From contig JAAZVG010000036.1 of the NCBI GenBank assembly GCA_018623655.1, positions 1 to 12,126 on the forward strand: a stretch of DNA of 12,126 bases, read 5' to 3'. The notes beneath the pieces are model-generated. The model saw nothing but the letters and a program-made list of their open reading frames with translations. It did no database searches and had not been told where the DNA came from. This DNA is from Flavobacteriaceae bacterium. GTDB taxonomy: Bacteria > Bacteroidota > Bacteroidia > Flavobacteriales > Flavobacteriaceae. Shown here one piece after another: positions 5,618 to 12,126 of the stretch. The translations under genes were made by a program, and so were the position numbers. Position 1 is the first letter of the stretch, and every line of letters starts with the position of its first letter.

Positions 5618-7315
5618 CTAAGCTTTTTTAAGCTTTTTAACTACTTTAAAGCCAAAGTATCCTAGAACTCCTAAAACCAATACCCATAAATAAGACTTAG
5701 GTTGTCCAGGGCCTTTAACAGTGGTGAAGAAACGGTTCCATCGGGGCTTCATTTTAAAAAGACCATCGTTGAAATTATCCCAACTCATCCAAATAAAAAT
5801 TGGTTTTCCAAGTATATGATCTTCGGGCACAAACCCCCACGTTCTGCTGTCTTCAGAATGATCTCTATTGTCACCCATCATCCAATAGTAGTTCTTTTTG
5901 ACGCTTACTTTGTCACTAGGGATACCGTTAACCAAGAATTCTCCGTTCTCTATCTCTATGGTATTTCCTTCGTATTCGGTTAAGAGTTTCTTGTATAGCG
6001 GATAGGTCGATAAACGAAGTTTTATATCATCCCCAACCTTAGGAAGGTAAATAGGGCCAAACTGATCCTCATTCCACGGGTAATTATCATTTTGCGGAAA
6101 TATATTGTAACCACTAACACCTTTAGGAGTGAGGTCTATTGATATACTATCGATACTCGGATGCTGGGCTAATAGCTCTGACCCTGTAAGAGTTAAGTTT
6201 GCTGTTACTTCAGTAGATAGCGGTTCTTTTAGGGCAATACGATATTCTCTTAAAATAGAAACTGGAATACCGTCACTAGTGGTATAAAGCTCTATACTAC
6301 CTTCGCTAGTTTGATTTACTCCGATGAGGTGGGGAATTATAGCATTATATTGATCCTGGGTCAGACTTTCGGTAATGAATTTTCTGCTAAAGTCGTCTGC
6401 ATCTACCTGCTTTAATAGATTTGGAGACACTCCTTTCGAGCTATAGATTTTGTGATTGTACATTGGTTTTGCCCGTTCATCAAGAGCTAATTGAGTACCG
6501 TTTATGTAGACAAATCCATCAATGATTTCCAAAGTATCTCCTGGTGTTCCCACGCAACGTTTGACGTAATTTGATTTTTTGTCAATCGGCTTTTTTACAC
6601 CCTTTTCTTTCACAAAGAATTGCCTTACTGTATCTGCTGGCCAGTTGAATACAACGATATCGTTCTTTTCAACCTTTTCAATTCCTGGTAGTCTCAGGTA
6701 TGGGATTTGTGGCTTTTTCAAATACGATTTTACCTTGAGAATAGGCAAGGTGTCATGAACCATAGGAGTCGACACTGCGGTCATCGGAATTCTTGCTCCG
6801 TAATGAAATTTACTTACGATTAAAAAATCACCGATTCGTAAGGTTCTTTCTAAAGATCCAGTCGGAATTGCGTAGGGTTGCAAGAAATAGGTGTGAACCA
6901 ATGTTGCTGCAACTACAGCAAAGGTTAAGGATGATAACCACTCACCTGTTTTGGTTTGCTCTGGTTTTTGTCGATCTTTTTGGAACTCAACGTCTGAAGC
7001 GTAATTCAGGGGAACTAGATAAAGACCTAAACTTAAAGTTACCCAAAGCATTTCTCTGGATCTAGGGTTCTTTTTGAATGCGTACAAAAGATCGATCCAA
7101 AGTACTGGAAATAGGATTAGATTGATAATCGGCATAAAGAAAAGCACTGTCCACCATTTAGGACGCTCTAAAAACGAGAGTGCCACCACCAAATTGTAAA
7201 CAGGTATAAATGCTTTATACCCTGCCTGACCTGCTTTTTGATAAAGTTTAAAGGTTCCTAAGCCATGTATTATCTGTACCCCTAGGAAGAAAATAAGCCA
7301 TTGTGCTAACGTCAT
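5618..7315 (-). CDS. lepB: Signal peptidase I, large Bacteroidota form
   Basis: This removes signal peptides from Sec- and Tat-exported proteins, with its active site on the outer face of the inner membrane. At 565 residues it is far longer than the 180-325 usual elsewhere. The order is: two or three N-terminal hydrophobic segments (about 5-18, 36-78, 88-105, DUF5684-like); a helix at about 128-146; the serine box IPTGSLERTLR with nucleophile Ser154; GDFLIVSKFHYGARIP (162-177); the lysine box NYVKRCVGTPGD with general base Lys252; a long insertion from about 276 to 450; then GDNRDHSEDSRTWGFVP (481-497); and a C-terminal helix at about 541-556 with a basic tail. Both catalytic residues are present. 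Leu155 replaces the Met that often follows the serine. It lies two bases after dapB and one base before the WbqC gene. Confidence 0.95.
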   Translation of the reverse strand: MTLAQWLIFFLGVQIIHGLGTFKLYQKAGQAGYKAFIPVYNLVVALSFLERPKWWTVLFFMPIINLILFPVLWIDLLYAFKKNPRSREMLWVTLSLGLYLVPLNYASDVEFQKDRQKPEQTKTGEWLSSLTFAVVAATLVHTYFLQPYAIPTGSLERTLRIGDFLIVSKFHYGARIPMTAVSTPMVHDTLPILKVKSYLKKPQIPYLRLPGIEKVEKNDIVVFNWPADTVRQFFVKEKGVKKPIDKKSNYVKRCVGTPGDTLEIIDGFVYINGTQLALDERAKPMYNHKIYSSKGVSPNLLKQVDADDFSRKFITESLTQDQYNAIIPHLIGVNQTSEGSIELYTTSDGIPVSILREYRIALKEPLSTEVTANLTLTGSELLAQHPSIDSISIDLTPKGVSGYNIFPQNDNYPWNEDQFGPIYLPKVGDDIKLRLSTYPLYKKLLTEYEGNTIEIENGEFLVNGIPSDKVSVKKNYYWMMGDNRDHSEDSRTWGFVPEDHILGKPIFIWMSWDNFNDGLFKMKPRWNRFFTTVKGPGQPKSYLWVLVLGVLGYFGFKVVKKLKKA

Positions 7316-7317
7316 TA

Positions 7318-8013
7318 CTACAGGTTTAAAACATCATTCATGGTAAAAATACCCTTTTTGCCTACAATCCATTCTGCTGCAATTACTGAACCGAGGGCAA
7401 AACCGTCTCGATTATAAGCTTCATGACTAAGTGTAATCTTGTCGATTTCACTTTTATAGCGTACATGATGTGTTCCCGGAATTTCTCCTTTGCGAATCGA
7501 ATAGATAGGGAGTTTTTCTTTTGAGTCACCTAGTTGAAATCCATCAAGCTTTTTTGATTCAATATGAGGTTGAGCCAATGATATGGCGGTTCCGCTAGGA
7601 GCATCAAGTTTGTGTTTGTGATGAATTTCTTCGATACTTACCTCGTATTGTGGATAGGGTTTTAAGAGTTCAGCTAGCTTCTTATTCACTGCGAAGGTCA
7701 AATTGACCCCCAAGCTAAAATTGCTCGAATAAATGAATGCGGTATTATTCTTTAGTGCAATTTTCTTTGCATCGGGTACCAATTGGTCCCACCCAGTAGT
7801 ACCTGAAATAACAGGAATTCCTTGGTTTAGCGATAAGGAAACTAGTTCAAAGGCAGAATCGGGTGTGCTGAAGTTAATCACAGCGTCTGCAATTTCAGGG
7901 ATAGAAACGGGTGTGTGATCAGTAGCTAAAACAATTCGATGACCGCGCTCTTCAGCAATCTCCTGAATTCGCTTACCCATTCTACCGTATCCAAGTAAAA
8001 CGAAATTACTCAT
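7318..8013 (-). CDS. dapB: 4-hydroxy-tetrahydrodipicolinate reductase
   Basis: DapB uses NAD(P)H to reduce the DapA product in the lysine and diaminopimelate pathway, which supplies peptidoglycan cross-links. The 231-residue protein has the N-terminal dinucleotide-binding loop GYGRMG (8-13), the SGTTGW segment (70-75), and the family signature EEIHHKHKLDAPSGTA (128-143), with His131/His132 and Lys135 as the usual acid/base and substrate-binding residues. It is at the short end for the family (about 240-270), because the stretch between the first beta strands is compact, as I recall for other Bacteroidota. The start overlaps the stop of the DUF5683 gene by four bases (ATGA), so translation is likely coupled. 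The remaining lysine-pathway genes are elsewhere. Confidence 0.97.
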   Translation of the reverse strand: MSNFVLLGYGRMGKRIQEIAEERGHRIVLATDHTPVSIPEIADAVINFSTPDSAFELVSLSLNQGIPVISGTTGWDQLVPDAKKIALKNNTAFIYSSNFSLGVNLTFAVNKKLAELLKPYPQYEVSIEEIHHKHKLDAPSGTAISLAQPHIESKKLDGFQLGDSKEKLPIYSIRKGEIPGTHHVRYKSEIDKITLSHEAYNRDGFALGSVIAAEWIVGKKGIFTMNDVLNL

Positions 8014-8618
8014 AAGGTTATTTTTAGATTTAAACCGATTTCAGTTCCCATCTGGATAGGGTGATGGCTAATTATCGGCTGGATCGAAACATTTAAATCT
8101 TCATTCATGTTAAAGGGTTTTAGATGGGCATCAACACTCGCATCTAAAACGTTGAGTAAGTAAAGGCCAATGGCGATAAGAAGTGATGAATCTCGTTGAC
8201 TTTGAGCTTTTTTTTGTGCCTCTTCTAGGGCACGATCAGAAACATCGGGGCCATTGCCATCTAGGTTCACATCGTAGAATTCATCGGTAGTAAAACCTGC
8301 TGATCTCAACTTAAATGCGTTACGATAACGCAAGTACTCGGTTTGATTAAATTGATAAACAAACACACCGGTACCAACTGCTGCCCATGCTAATGGTACC
8401 TTCCAGTATTTTCGATTATAGAATTGTCCTAAGCCAGGAAAAGCGGCAGATAAAAAGCTTGCTCTTGAAGGTGAAAGCGGGTCTATCGCCCTTTCAAGTC
8501 GGCGTATTTCTCTTTCTAATCGACGTTCTTGTTTCTCTTCATCTTCGGTGTTAATTGTTTCTTGGGCATGTGTACTCCCAAATAACAACAATAAAATGAT
8601 GAAGCATGATCTATTCAC
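8010..8618 (-). CDS. DUF5683 domain-containing exported or membrane protein
   Basis: A 202-residue protein with a classical signal peptide (residues 1-18, cleavage likely at STHA|QE), a charged helical segment at 24-46, then the block SRASFLSAAFPGLGQFYNRK at 51-70 continuing YWKVPLAWAAVG. A second hydrophobic region (145-166) contains YLLNVLDASVDAHL. The C-terminal half is beta-like and ends in alternating residues (GLNLKITL), reminiscent of an envelope strand. The PGLGQFYNRKYWK block is what I recognise as DUF5683; its function is unknown to me. The start is a GTG overlapping the parB end by 8 bases; no in-frame ATG gives a sensible signal peptide. Its fixed place between parB and dapB suggests a role in envelope growth during division, which is inference only. 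Confidence 0.85.
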   Translation of the reverse strand: MNRSCFIILLLLFGSTHAQETINTEDEEKQERRLEREIRRLERAIDPLSPSRASFLSAAFPGLGQFYNRKYWKVPLAWAAVGTGVFVYQFNQTEYLRYRNAFKLRSAGFTTDEFYDVNLDGNGPDVSDRALEEAQKKAQSQRDSSLLIAIGLYLLNVLDASVDAHLKPFNMNEDLNVSIQPIISHHPIQMGTEIGLNLKITL

Positions 8619-9489
8619 CCAATAGCTGCTTTTTAAGAGATATTAAATCCTTGGTTGAGGTAAAGCTAATTTGTATTGACCCCGAGCCATTTTTCGTTGA
8701 CTTTAATTCAATATTTCGACCTAATCCTTTCTCAAGATCGTCAATGGCATTTAAAACTTTCTTAGATAGACGATCTTTACCATTCTCTATTTCTTTCTCA
8801 GTGGAGAGATATTTTCTTACCAATGCTTCTGTCGCTCGTACCGATAACGACTTTTCAAGAACGCTAACAAGCAGCTCGATTTGGTCTTCTTCCTCTTCTA
8901 AACCCATAATTGCTCTACCATGACCCATAGAAATTTCTCGTCTTCTAAGGGCGCCTTGAACTTGCGGATGCAGTTTAAGGAGTCTTAAATAATTCGTGAT
9001 TGTAGATCTTTTCTTACCTACTCTTTTGCTCATTGATTCTTGAGTAAGATCAATTTCATCAATGAGTCGTTGATAAGAGAGCGCTATTTCGATTGGGTCT
9101 AAATCTTCACGTTGAATATTTTCAACCAAAGCCATTTCTAGAGACTCTTGGTCATTCGCCTCTCGAACAAAAGCAGGTACAGATGTTAACCTTGCCAGTT
9201 TGCTTGCTCTAAGTCTTCGCTCACCAGATACTAATTGATAGCTACCATCATTTATTTTGCGGACAGTGATTGGTTGAATGATACCTAATTCACTTATTGA
9301 CTGAGCCAGATCAGCTAACGCCTCCTCATCAAAATTAGTTCTAGGTTGATATGGGTTTACAGCAACTTCATCAGGATCTATAAAAGCCATCATTGGGCTA
9401 TTGACTGCACTCATTCCCGAATCGTTGTTCGGGTCTTGAAGTAGGGCAGATAATCCTTTTCCTAGAACAGGCTTTCGAGTTTTACTCAT
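8611..9489 (-). CDS. parB: Chromosome partitioning protein ParB
   Basis: ParB binds parS sites near the origin, spreads as a CTP-dependent clamp and is moved by ParA. The 292-residue protein has the N-terminal ParA-interacting motif LGKGLSALL (9-17), then NPYQPRTNFDEEAL, the CTP-site motifs GERRLRASKL (89-98) and ENIQREDLDPIE (123-134), a helix-turn-helix at about 148-170 (SMSKRVGKKRSTITNYLRLL), and a C-terminal dimerisation region ending in SLKKQLLGE. All core parts are present, so this is a chromosomal ParB and not a plasmid or KorB-type relative. It overlaps parA by four bases (ATGA). I found no parS-like 16-mer in the window; the sites must be elsewhere. Confidence 0.97.
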   Translation of the reverse strand: MSKTRKPVLGKGLSALLQDPNNDSGMSAVNSPMMAFIDPDEVAVNPYQPRTNFDEEALADLAQSISELGIIQPITVRKINDGSYQLVSGERRLRASKLARLTSVPAFVREANDQESLEMALVENIQREDLDPIEIALSYQRLIDEIDLTQESMSKRVGKKRSTITNYLRLLKLHPQVQGALRRREISMGHGRAIMGLEEEEDQIELLVSVLEKSLSVRATEALVRKYLSTEKEIENGKDRLSKKVLNAIDDLEKGLGRNIELKSTKNGSGSIQISFTSTKDLISLKKQLLGE

Positions 9490-10274
9490 GATTTCTTTTT
9501 AGATTTTTTTGCAGGTTTTCGCCTTACTACTTCTTTAGCTAGACTTAAATAGTTCGACGCTCCTTTGCTACTTGCATCATAACTAATGATGCTTTCTCCA
9601 AAGCTTGGAGCTTCACTTAGCTTCACATTTCTTTGAATGATCGTTTCGAAGACCATATCGCTAAAGTGTTTTTTAACCTCTTCAACCACTTGATTTGATA
9701 GGCGTAATCTCGAATCGTACATTGTAAGTAGCATACCCTCAATATCGAGCTCTTTATTGTATAATTTTTGGACACTTTTTATCGTATTCAAAAGTTTGCC
9801 AAGGCCTTCTAAGGCATAATATTCACATTGTATTGGAACGATTACTGAATCTGCAGCTGTTAGCGCATTTAGAGTTAAAAGACCTAGCGAGGGTGCACAA
9901 TCAATGATAATATAATCGTAATTAGTTCTGACACTACTTATTGCCTCTTTTAGCATATATTCTCTTCGCTTCTTCTCTATAAGCTCGATTTCAATAGCAA
10001 CGAGATCAATATGAGCAGGAACGATTGAAACATTTGGGGAATTTGCCGGATATATAACCTGGTCTGCAGTAGCTGTATGTTCGAGTAGCTGATAAGTACC
10101 TAAGCCAACATTTTCTACATCAATTCCTAAACCCGAAGAAGCATTTGCCTGCGGGTCTGCGTCAATCAATAAAACTTTTTGTTCTAAAGCCCCTAGGGCA
10201 GCAGAAAGATTGACTGAAGAGGTAGTTTTACCTACACCACCTTTTTGGTTAGCAATAGCAATGATTTTTCCCAT
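9486..10274 (-). CDS. parA: Chromosome partitioning ATPase ParA (Soj family)
   Basis: A 262-residue cytoplasmic ATPase that binds DNA non-specifically as an ATP sandwich dimer and drives ParB-parS segregation. The deviant Walker A motif KGGVGKTT (11-18) carries both signature lysines (11 and 16). The A' motif LLIDADPQAN is at 35-44 and the Walker B strand YIIIDCAPSLG at 121-131, with Asp125. VPIQCEYYALEGL (146-158) and RNVKLSEAPSFGESII (215-230) are family blocks. Its short N-terminus marks a chromosomal Soj-type protein, without the DNA-binding extension of plasmid ParA. The C-terminus is an unusually lysine-rich tail (RRKPAKKSKKKS, 251-262) that could add DNA affinity. It is the first gene of the leftward operon, with the candidate operator palindrome 18 bases upstream. 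Confidence 0.97.
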   Translation of the reverse strand: MGKIIAIANQKGGVGKTTSSVNLSAALGALEQKVLLIDADPQANASSGLGIDVENVGLGTYQLLEHTATADQVIYPANSPNVSIVPAHIDLVAIEIELIEKKRREYMLKEAISSVRTNYDYIIIDCAPSLGLLTLNALTAADSVIVPIQCEYYALEGLGKLLNTIKSVQKLYNKELDIEGMLLTMYDSRLRLSNQVVEEVKKHFSDMVFETIIQRNVKLSEAPSFGESIISYDASSKGASNYLSLAKEVVRRKPAKKSKKKS

Positions 10275-10357
10275 AATACCATTAAAGAAAGTCTAAAATA
10301 CAATTTTAGAAATGCAGCTAAAAAACTTTCTTGATTTTGTTGAAAACTGATTGAATC
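10275..10357. other. 83-base intergenic region between the DivIC-like gene and parA
   Basis: The longest gap between genes in the leftward direction, and strongly AT-rich. It holds a perfect inverted repeat (10292-10310). On the minus strand TAAAATTG (10308 to 10301) and TATTTTAG (10300 to 10293) each match five of the six fixed positions of TAnnTTTG, but neither has a TTG at -33 spacing. It probably carries the parA operon promoter and possibly termination of the upstream transcript. No RNA gene or small ORF is supported. Confidence 0.4.
10292..10310. repeat. Perfect 8+8 base inverted repeat upstream of parA
   Basis: TCTAAAAT-ACA-ATTTTAGA is exactly symmetrical over eight bases per arm with a three-base spacer, ending 18 bases before the parA ATG. 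It overlaps both candidate -7 boxes on the minus strand, so it could be an operator for a dimeric repressor. On that strand it is followed by CTTTCTTT, so a weak terminator hairpin for the upstream gene is the alternative. The arms are nearly all A/T, which makes a stable RNA hairpin less likely. Confidence 0.35.
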
Positions 10358-10678
10358 TTATTCGTTTTTTGTGAGGCTGTCGTTCCTTTCAATTATGAAA
10401 ATATCCTCGTTAGGCTTTTTAAAGAAATATCGCTCTCGTGCAAATCGCTCTTTTTCAATAGAGTCTGCAAACTTTTTTAGAAGTGCTTTATCACGAGCAA
10501 TTTCAGATTCAAGATAAGACTTTTCTTGCTCTAAATCTTTGATTTCCCTACTTAGCTGCCATTGAATTAAAACTGAGTTTGAATCGAAAAATAACATCCA
10601 AACGATAAAAAAACTGGTAATCAGTAAATAAATATTTTTGAATTGGCCCAGCCATGTCAGAAGCTTTGTCTTTTTCAT
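10358..10678 (-). CDS. FtsB/DivIC family septum formation initiator
   Basis: A 106-residue bitopic protein: a short basic cytoplasmic start (MKKTKLLTW), one membrane helix at about 15-31 (YLLITSFFIVWMLFF), a coiled coil at about 38-70 (QLSREIKDLEQEKSYLESEI) and the C-terminal block RERYFFKKPNEDIFIIE at 81-97. This is the standard layout of FtsB/DivIC, which joins FtsL and FtsQ/DivIB in the divisome and controls septal peptidoglycan synthesis. In the family the block after the coiled coil contacts FtsQ/DivIB. Sequence alone does not separate FtsB from DivIC, so I give no symbol. The start overlaps the uridine-kinase stop by four bases (ATGA), so the two are co-transcribed. Confidence 0.9.
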   Translation of the reverse strand: MKKTKLLTWLGQFKNIYLLITSFFIVWMLFFDSNSVLIQWQLSREIKDLEQEKSYLESEIARDKALLKKFADSIEKERFARERYFFKKPNEDIFIIERNDSLTKNE

Positions 10679-11283
10679 GGTACCATTTGCTCAATGGCCT
10701 TAATCACAAATGCAACTGATCGCTCATAGTGATGGTTATTATTAATTATAATGTCGGCCTCTGACTTAGAAGATTCGATATAATTCTGATGCATTGGCTT
10801 CACCTGCTCCGCATACCTTCGAAATACCTTTTTAAGCTCTTGTCCGCGCTCGGCGGTATCTCTAAGTACTCTCCTCATAAGACGATGATCTTCATCGGTA
10901 TCAATATAAACCCATAGGTCTACCATGGATTTGATCTTTGGATGATTCATGAGTAGAATTCCTTCTAATAATAAAACAGGGGTAGGGCTGATGGGGTCGG
11001 TCTCAGGTTCACGAGTTTCTTTTACAAAACTATAGACAGGTGCTTGTATCGTATTCCCTTTCTTTAATTCTAGTAGATGCTCTTCTAGAAGCTGATAATC
11101 GAAGGCGTTTGGATGATCAAAATTTTGTAAACTGCGCTCATCCGGACTCAAGTGATCTAGCGGATTGTAGTAACGGTCTTGCGAGAGTACGGTAAGTTGA
11201 CTTTTATCGAACCTCTTGGCGATAGCATTAACAATAGAGCTTTTCCCACTTCCTGATCCGCCTGTGATTCCGATAATAAACAT
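10675..11283 (-). CDS. udk: Uridine kinase family protein
   Basis: A P-loop kinase of 202 residues, near the 210 usual for Udk, which phosphorylates uridine and cytidine with ATP or GTP in pyrimidine salvage. Visible are the Walker A loop GGSGSGKSS (8-16), QDRYY (35-39), the substrate-side block NFDHPNAFDYQLL (54-66), VLLLEGILLM (103-112), the lid RRVLRDTAERG (137-147), and VKPMHQNYIESSKSEADIII (161-180). All match Udk order. The C-terminal PxGGxN segment of many Udk proteins is replaced by NNNHHY (181-186), which I recall as common in this phylum. A phosphoribulokinase-like activity is the alternative, but the HPNAFD block favours uridine kinase. It probably leads a two-gene unit with the DivIC-like gene. 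Confidence 0.9.
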   Translation of the reverse strand: MFIIGITGGSGSGKSSIVNAIAKRFDKSQLTVLSQDRYYNPLDHLSPDERSLQNFDHPNAFDYQLLEEHLLELKKGNTIQAPVYSFVKETREPETDPISPTPVLLLEGILLMNHPKIKSMVDLWVYIDTDEDHRLMRRVLRDTAERGQELKKVFRRYAEQVKPMHQNYIESSKSEADIIINNNHHYERSVAFVIKAIEQMVP

Positions 11284-11302
11284 CCTTTTATATTTAGATT
11301 CT

Positions 11303-11310
11303 CAAATTTA
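11303..11310 (-). promoter_or_regulatory. Candidate -7 promoter box for udk and the DivIC-like gene
   Basis: Read on the minus strand, TAAATTTG matches all six fixed positions of the Bacteroidota -7 consensus TAnnTTTG. It lies in the 37-base gap between anmK and udk, 19 bases before the udk ATG, leaving a leader of about 14 bases. A CTG, one base off the -33 TTG, lies 18 bases upstream inside the anmK 3' end (11329-11331). The spacing is right, but the -33 element is imperfect. Confidence 0.45.
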
Positions 11311-11320
11311 CGAATTGCCG

Positions 11321-12126
11321 CTAGATAGCAGCTATTTTGCCAGAGGATGTATCCTTTTTTGATCCTGTAACACTGCTGAGTATATTGGTTTTAGAATTTA
11401 TTCTAAGCCATCCCATCAGTGCGAAGATGATCGCTTCCTTATATTCAATCAGATAAGGTTCTGGAATCATAAGTTTAAATGTTGGATTCAGGTATTTTTC
11501 AATTCTAGAGATGAGATAATGATTGTAAGCTCCACCACCAGTAACCAATACTTTAGAAAGTGTTGAACTTGAATTCGATAAGTTGATAGATTGGGCAATT
11601 TGATACCCGATGTGTTCGCAAGAAGTATTTAATAAATCAGCTGTCGAATAAGAATCCCTATCAAATAAAGGTTGCATCTGACTGAAATACCAAGCTTTAT
11701 CTAAAGATTTAGGTGAAGCTAATCCGTAATATTCAAGGTCGTTCAGCGAATCAAAAAGACTTGGAATGAGCACTCCTGATTCAGCGATACTTCCACCCTT
11801 ATCGTACTCCTTTCCAAGTCTTTGTGCCAACTCGTTGAGGGGAGTGTTACACATAGAAATATCACAGGCAATTACGCGTCCATTGTTTTGGTAAGAAAAA
11901 TTCGAAATACCCCCGAGATTTAAACAATATTCAAACTCCTTAAAAAGGGTGGTATCGCCTATGGGTACTAAAGGTGCTCCTTGACCTCCAAGAATAACAT
12001 CATTGGTTCTAAAATCGTATACAACAGGGAGACCTAGTTTTTTTGCCCAATACGCTCCGTCGCCAATTTGTACCGAAATTTTATTTTCTGGTTCATGCCT
12101 AACAGTATGGCCGTGACTTGAGATTA
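11321..12126 (-). CDS. anmK: Anhydro-N-acetylmuramic acid kinase (5' end outside window)
   Basis: AnmK cleaves and phosphorylates 1,6-anhydro-MurNAc to MurNAc-6-phosphate in cell-wall recycling. The frame is open from the right edge of the window to the stop at 11321, giving 267 visible residues; with a usual length of about 355-370, roughly 90-100 N-terminal residues are missing. I read the frame beyond the first internal ATG (11854) by hand: it gives SSHGHTVRHEPEN, VVYDFRTNDVILGGQGAPLV with the likely catalytic Asp before the GGQGAP loop, and CLNLGGISN. The ATG at 11854 falls in mid-domain and is not the start. Further on are VTGGGAYN and KEAIIFALMGWLRIN, typical of the C-terminal sugar-kinase fold, and SSVTGSKKDTSSGKI at the end. 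It lies 37 bases upstream of udk and is transcribed in the same direction. Confidence 0.93.
   Translation of the reverse strand, partial: ISSHGHTVRHEPENKISVQIGDGAYWAKKLGLPVVYDFRTNDVILGGQGAPLVPIGDTTLFKEFEYCLNLGGISNFSYQNNGRVIACDISMCNTPLNELAQRLGKEYDKGGSIAESGVLIPSLFDSLNDLEYYGLASPKSLDKAWYFSQMQPLFDRDSYSTADLLNTSCEHIGYQIAQSINLSNSSSTLSKVLVTGGGAYNHYLISRIEKYLNPTFKLMIPEPYLIEYKEAIIFALMGWLRINSKTNILSSVTGSKKDTSSGKIAAI

Noticed and set aside
5702..7065. Rightward open frames at 5702-5983 and 6793-7065.
   Set aside because: Both lie antisense to the conserved lepB coding sequence and their products match no recognisable family.
11321..11854. Treating the ATG at 11854 as the start of a short 177-residue protein.
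   Set aside because: The frame stays open to the window edge and encodes conserved AnmK motifs upstream, so this ATG is internal.
1..12126. Mobile elements, defence systems, CRISPR arrays or tRNA/rRNA genes.
   Set aside because: All sizeable frames are assigned to housekeeping or conserved families, gaps are short, and no repeat arrays, transposase motifs or cloverleaf structures were seen.

Overview
The window looks like chromosomal housekeeping DNA from a member of the Bacteroidota, most likely a Flavobacteriales-type organism. This rests on gene content and order recalled from that group: a TPR membrane protein beside ribH and mutL, paired rhomboids, and parA-parB-DUF5683-dapB-lepB-wbqC. 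It also rests on the very large signal peptidase I, the moderately AT-rich sequence, the near absence of Shine-Dalgarno motifs, and start regions carrying TAnnTTTG-type -7 boxes. No phage, transposon, CRISPR, rRNA or tRNA signal was seen.

Layout: positions 90-4988 hold a rightward cluster of six genes: a TPR membrane protein, lumazine synthase (ribH), a small one-pass membrane protein, the mismatch-repair protein MutL, and two different rhomboid proteases. Most junctions are a few bases apart or overlap. Positions 4969-10274 hold a leftward cluster, in transcription order parA, parB, a DUF5683 protein, dapB, lepB and a WbqC-family protein. Overlaps or 1-2 base gaps imply one operon. The two clusters converge and overlap by 20 bases at 4969-4988. 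Further right and also leftward are anmK (its 5' end lies outside the window), a uridine-kinase family gene and a DivIC/FtsB-like division protein. An 83-base gap separates the last of these from parA.

How the genes fit together: the leftward part groups chromosome partitioning (ParAB), division (DivIC-like), cell-wall precursor supply and recycling (DapB, AnmK), protein export (LepB) and two envelope-associated proteins of unknown role (DUF5683, WbqC). This is a growth-and-envelope neighbourhood. The rightward part combines riboflavin biosynthesis, DNA repair and intramembrane proteolysis, with no obvious single pathway.

I did not find a clear new system. The points most worth a second look are: a MutL that keeps its ATPase motifs but lacks most endonuclease and zinc-site residues; a LepB whose large insertion is flanked by a repeated beta-hairpin-like motif; a perfect 8+8 base palindrome just upstream of parA; and the uncharacterised small membrane protein between ribH and mutL.
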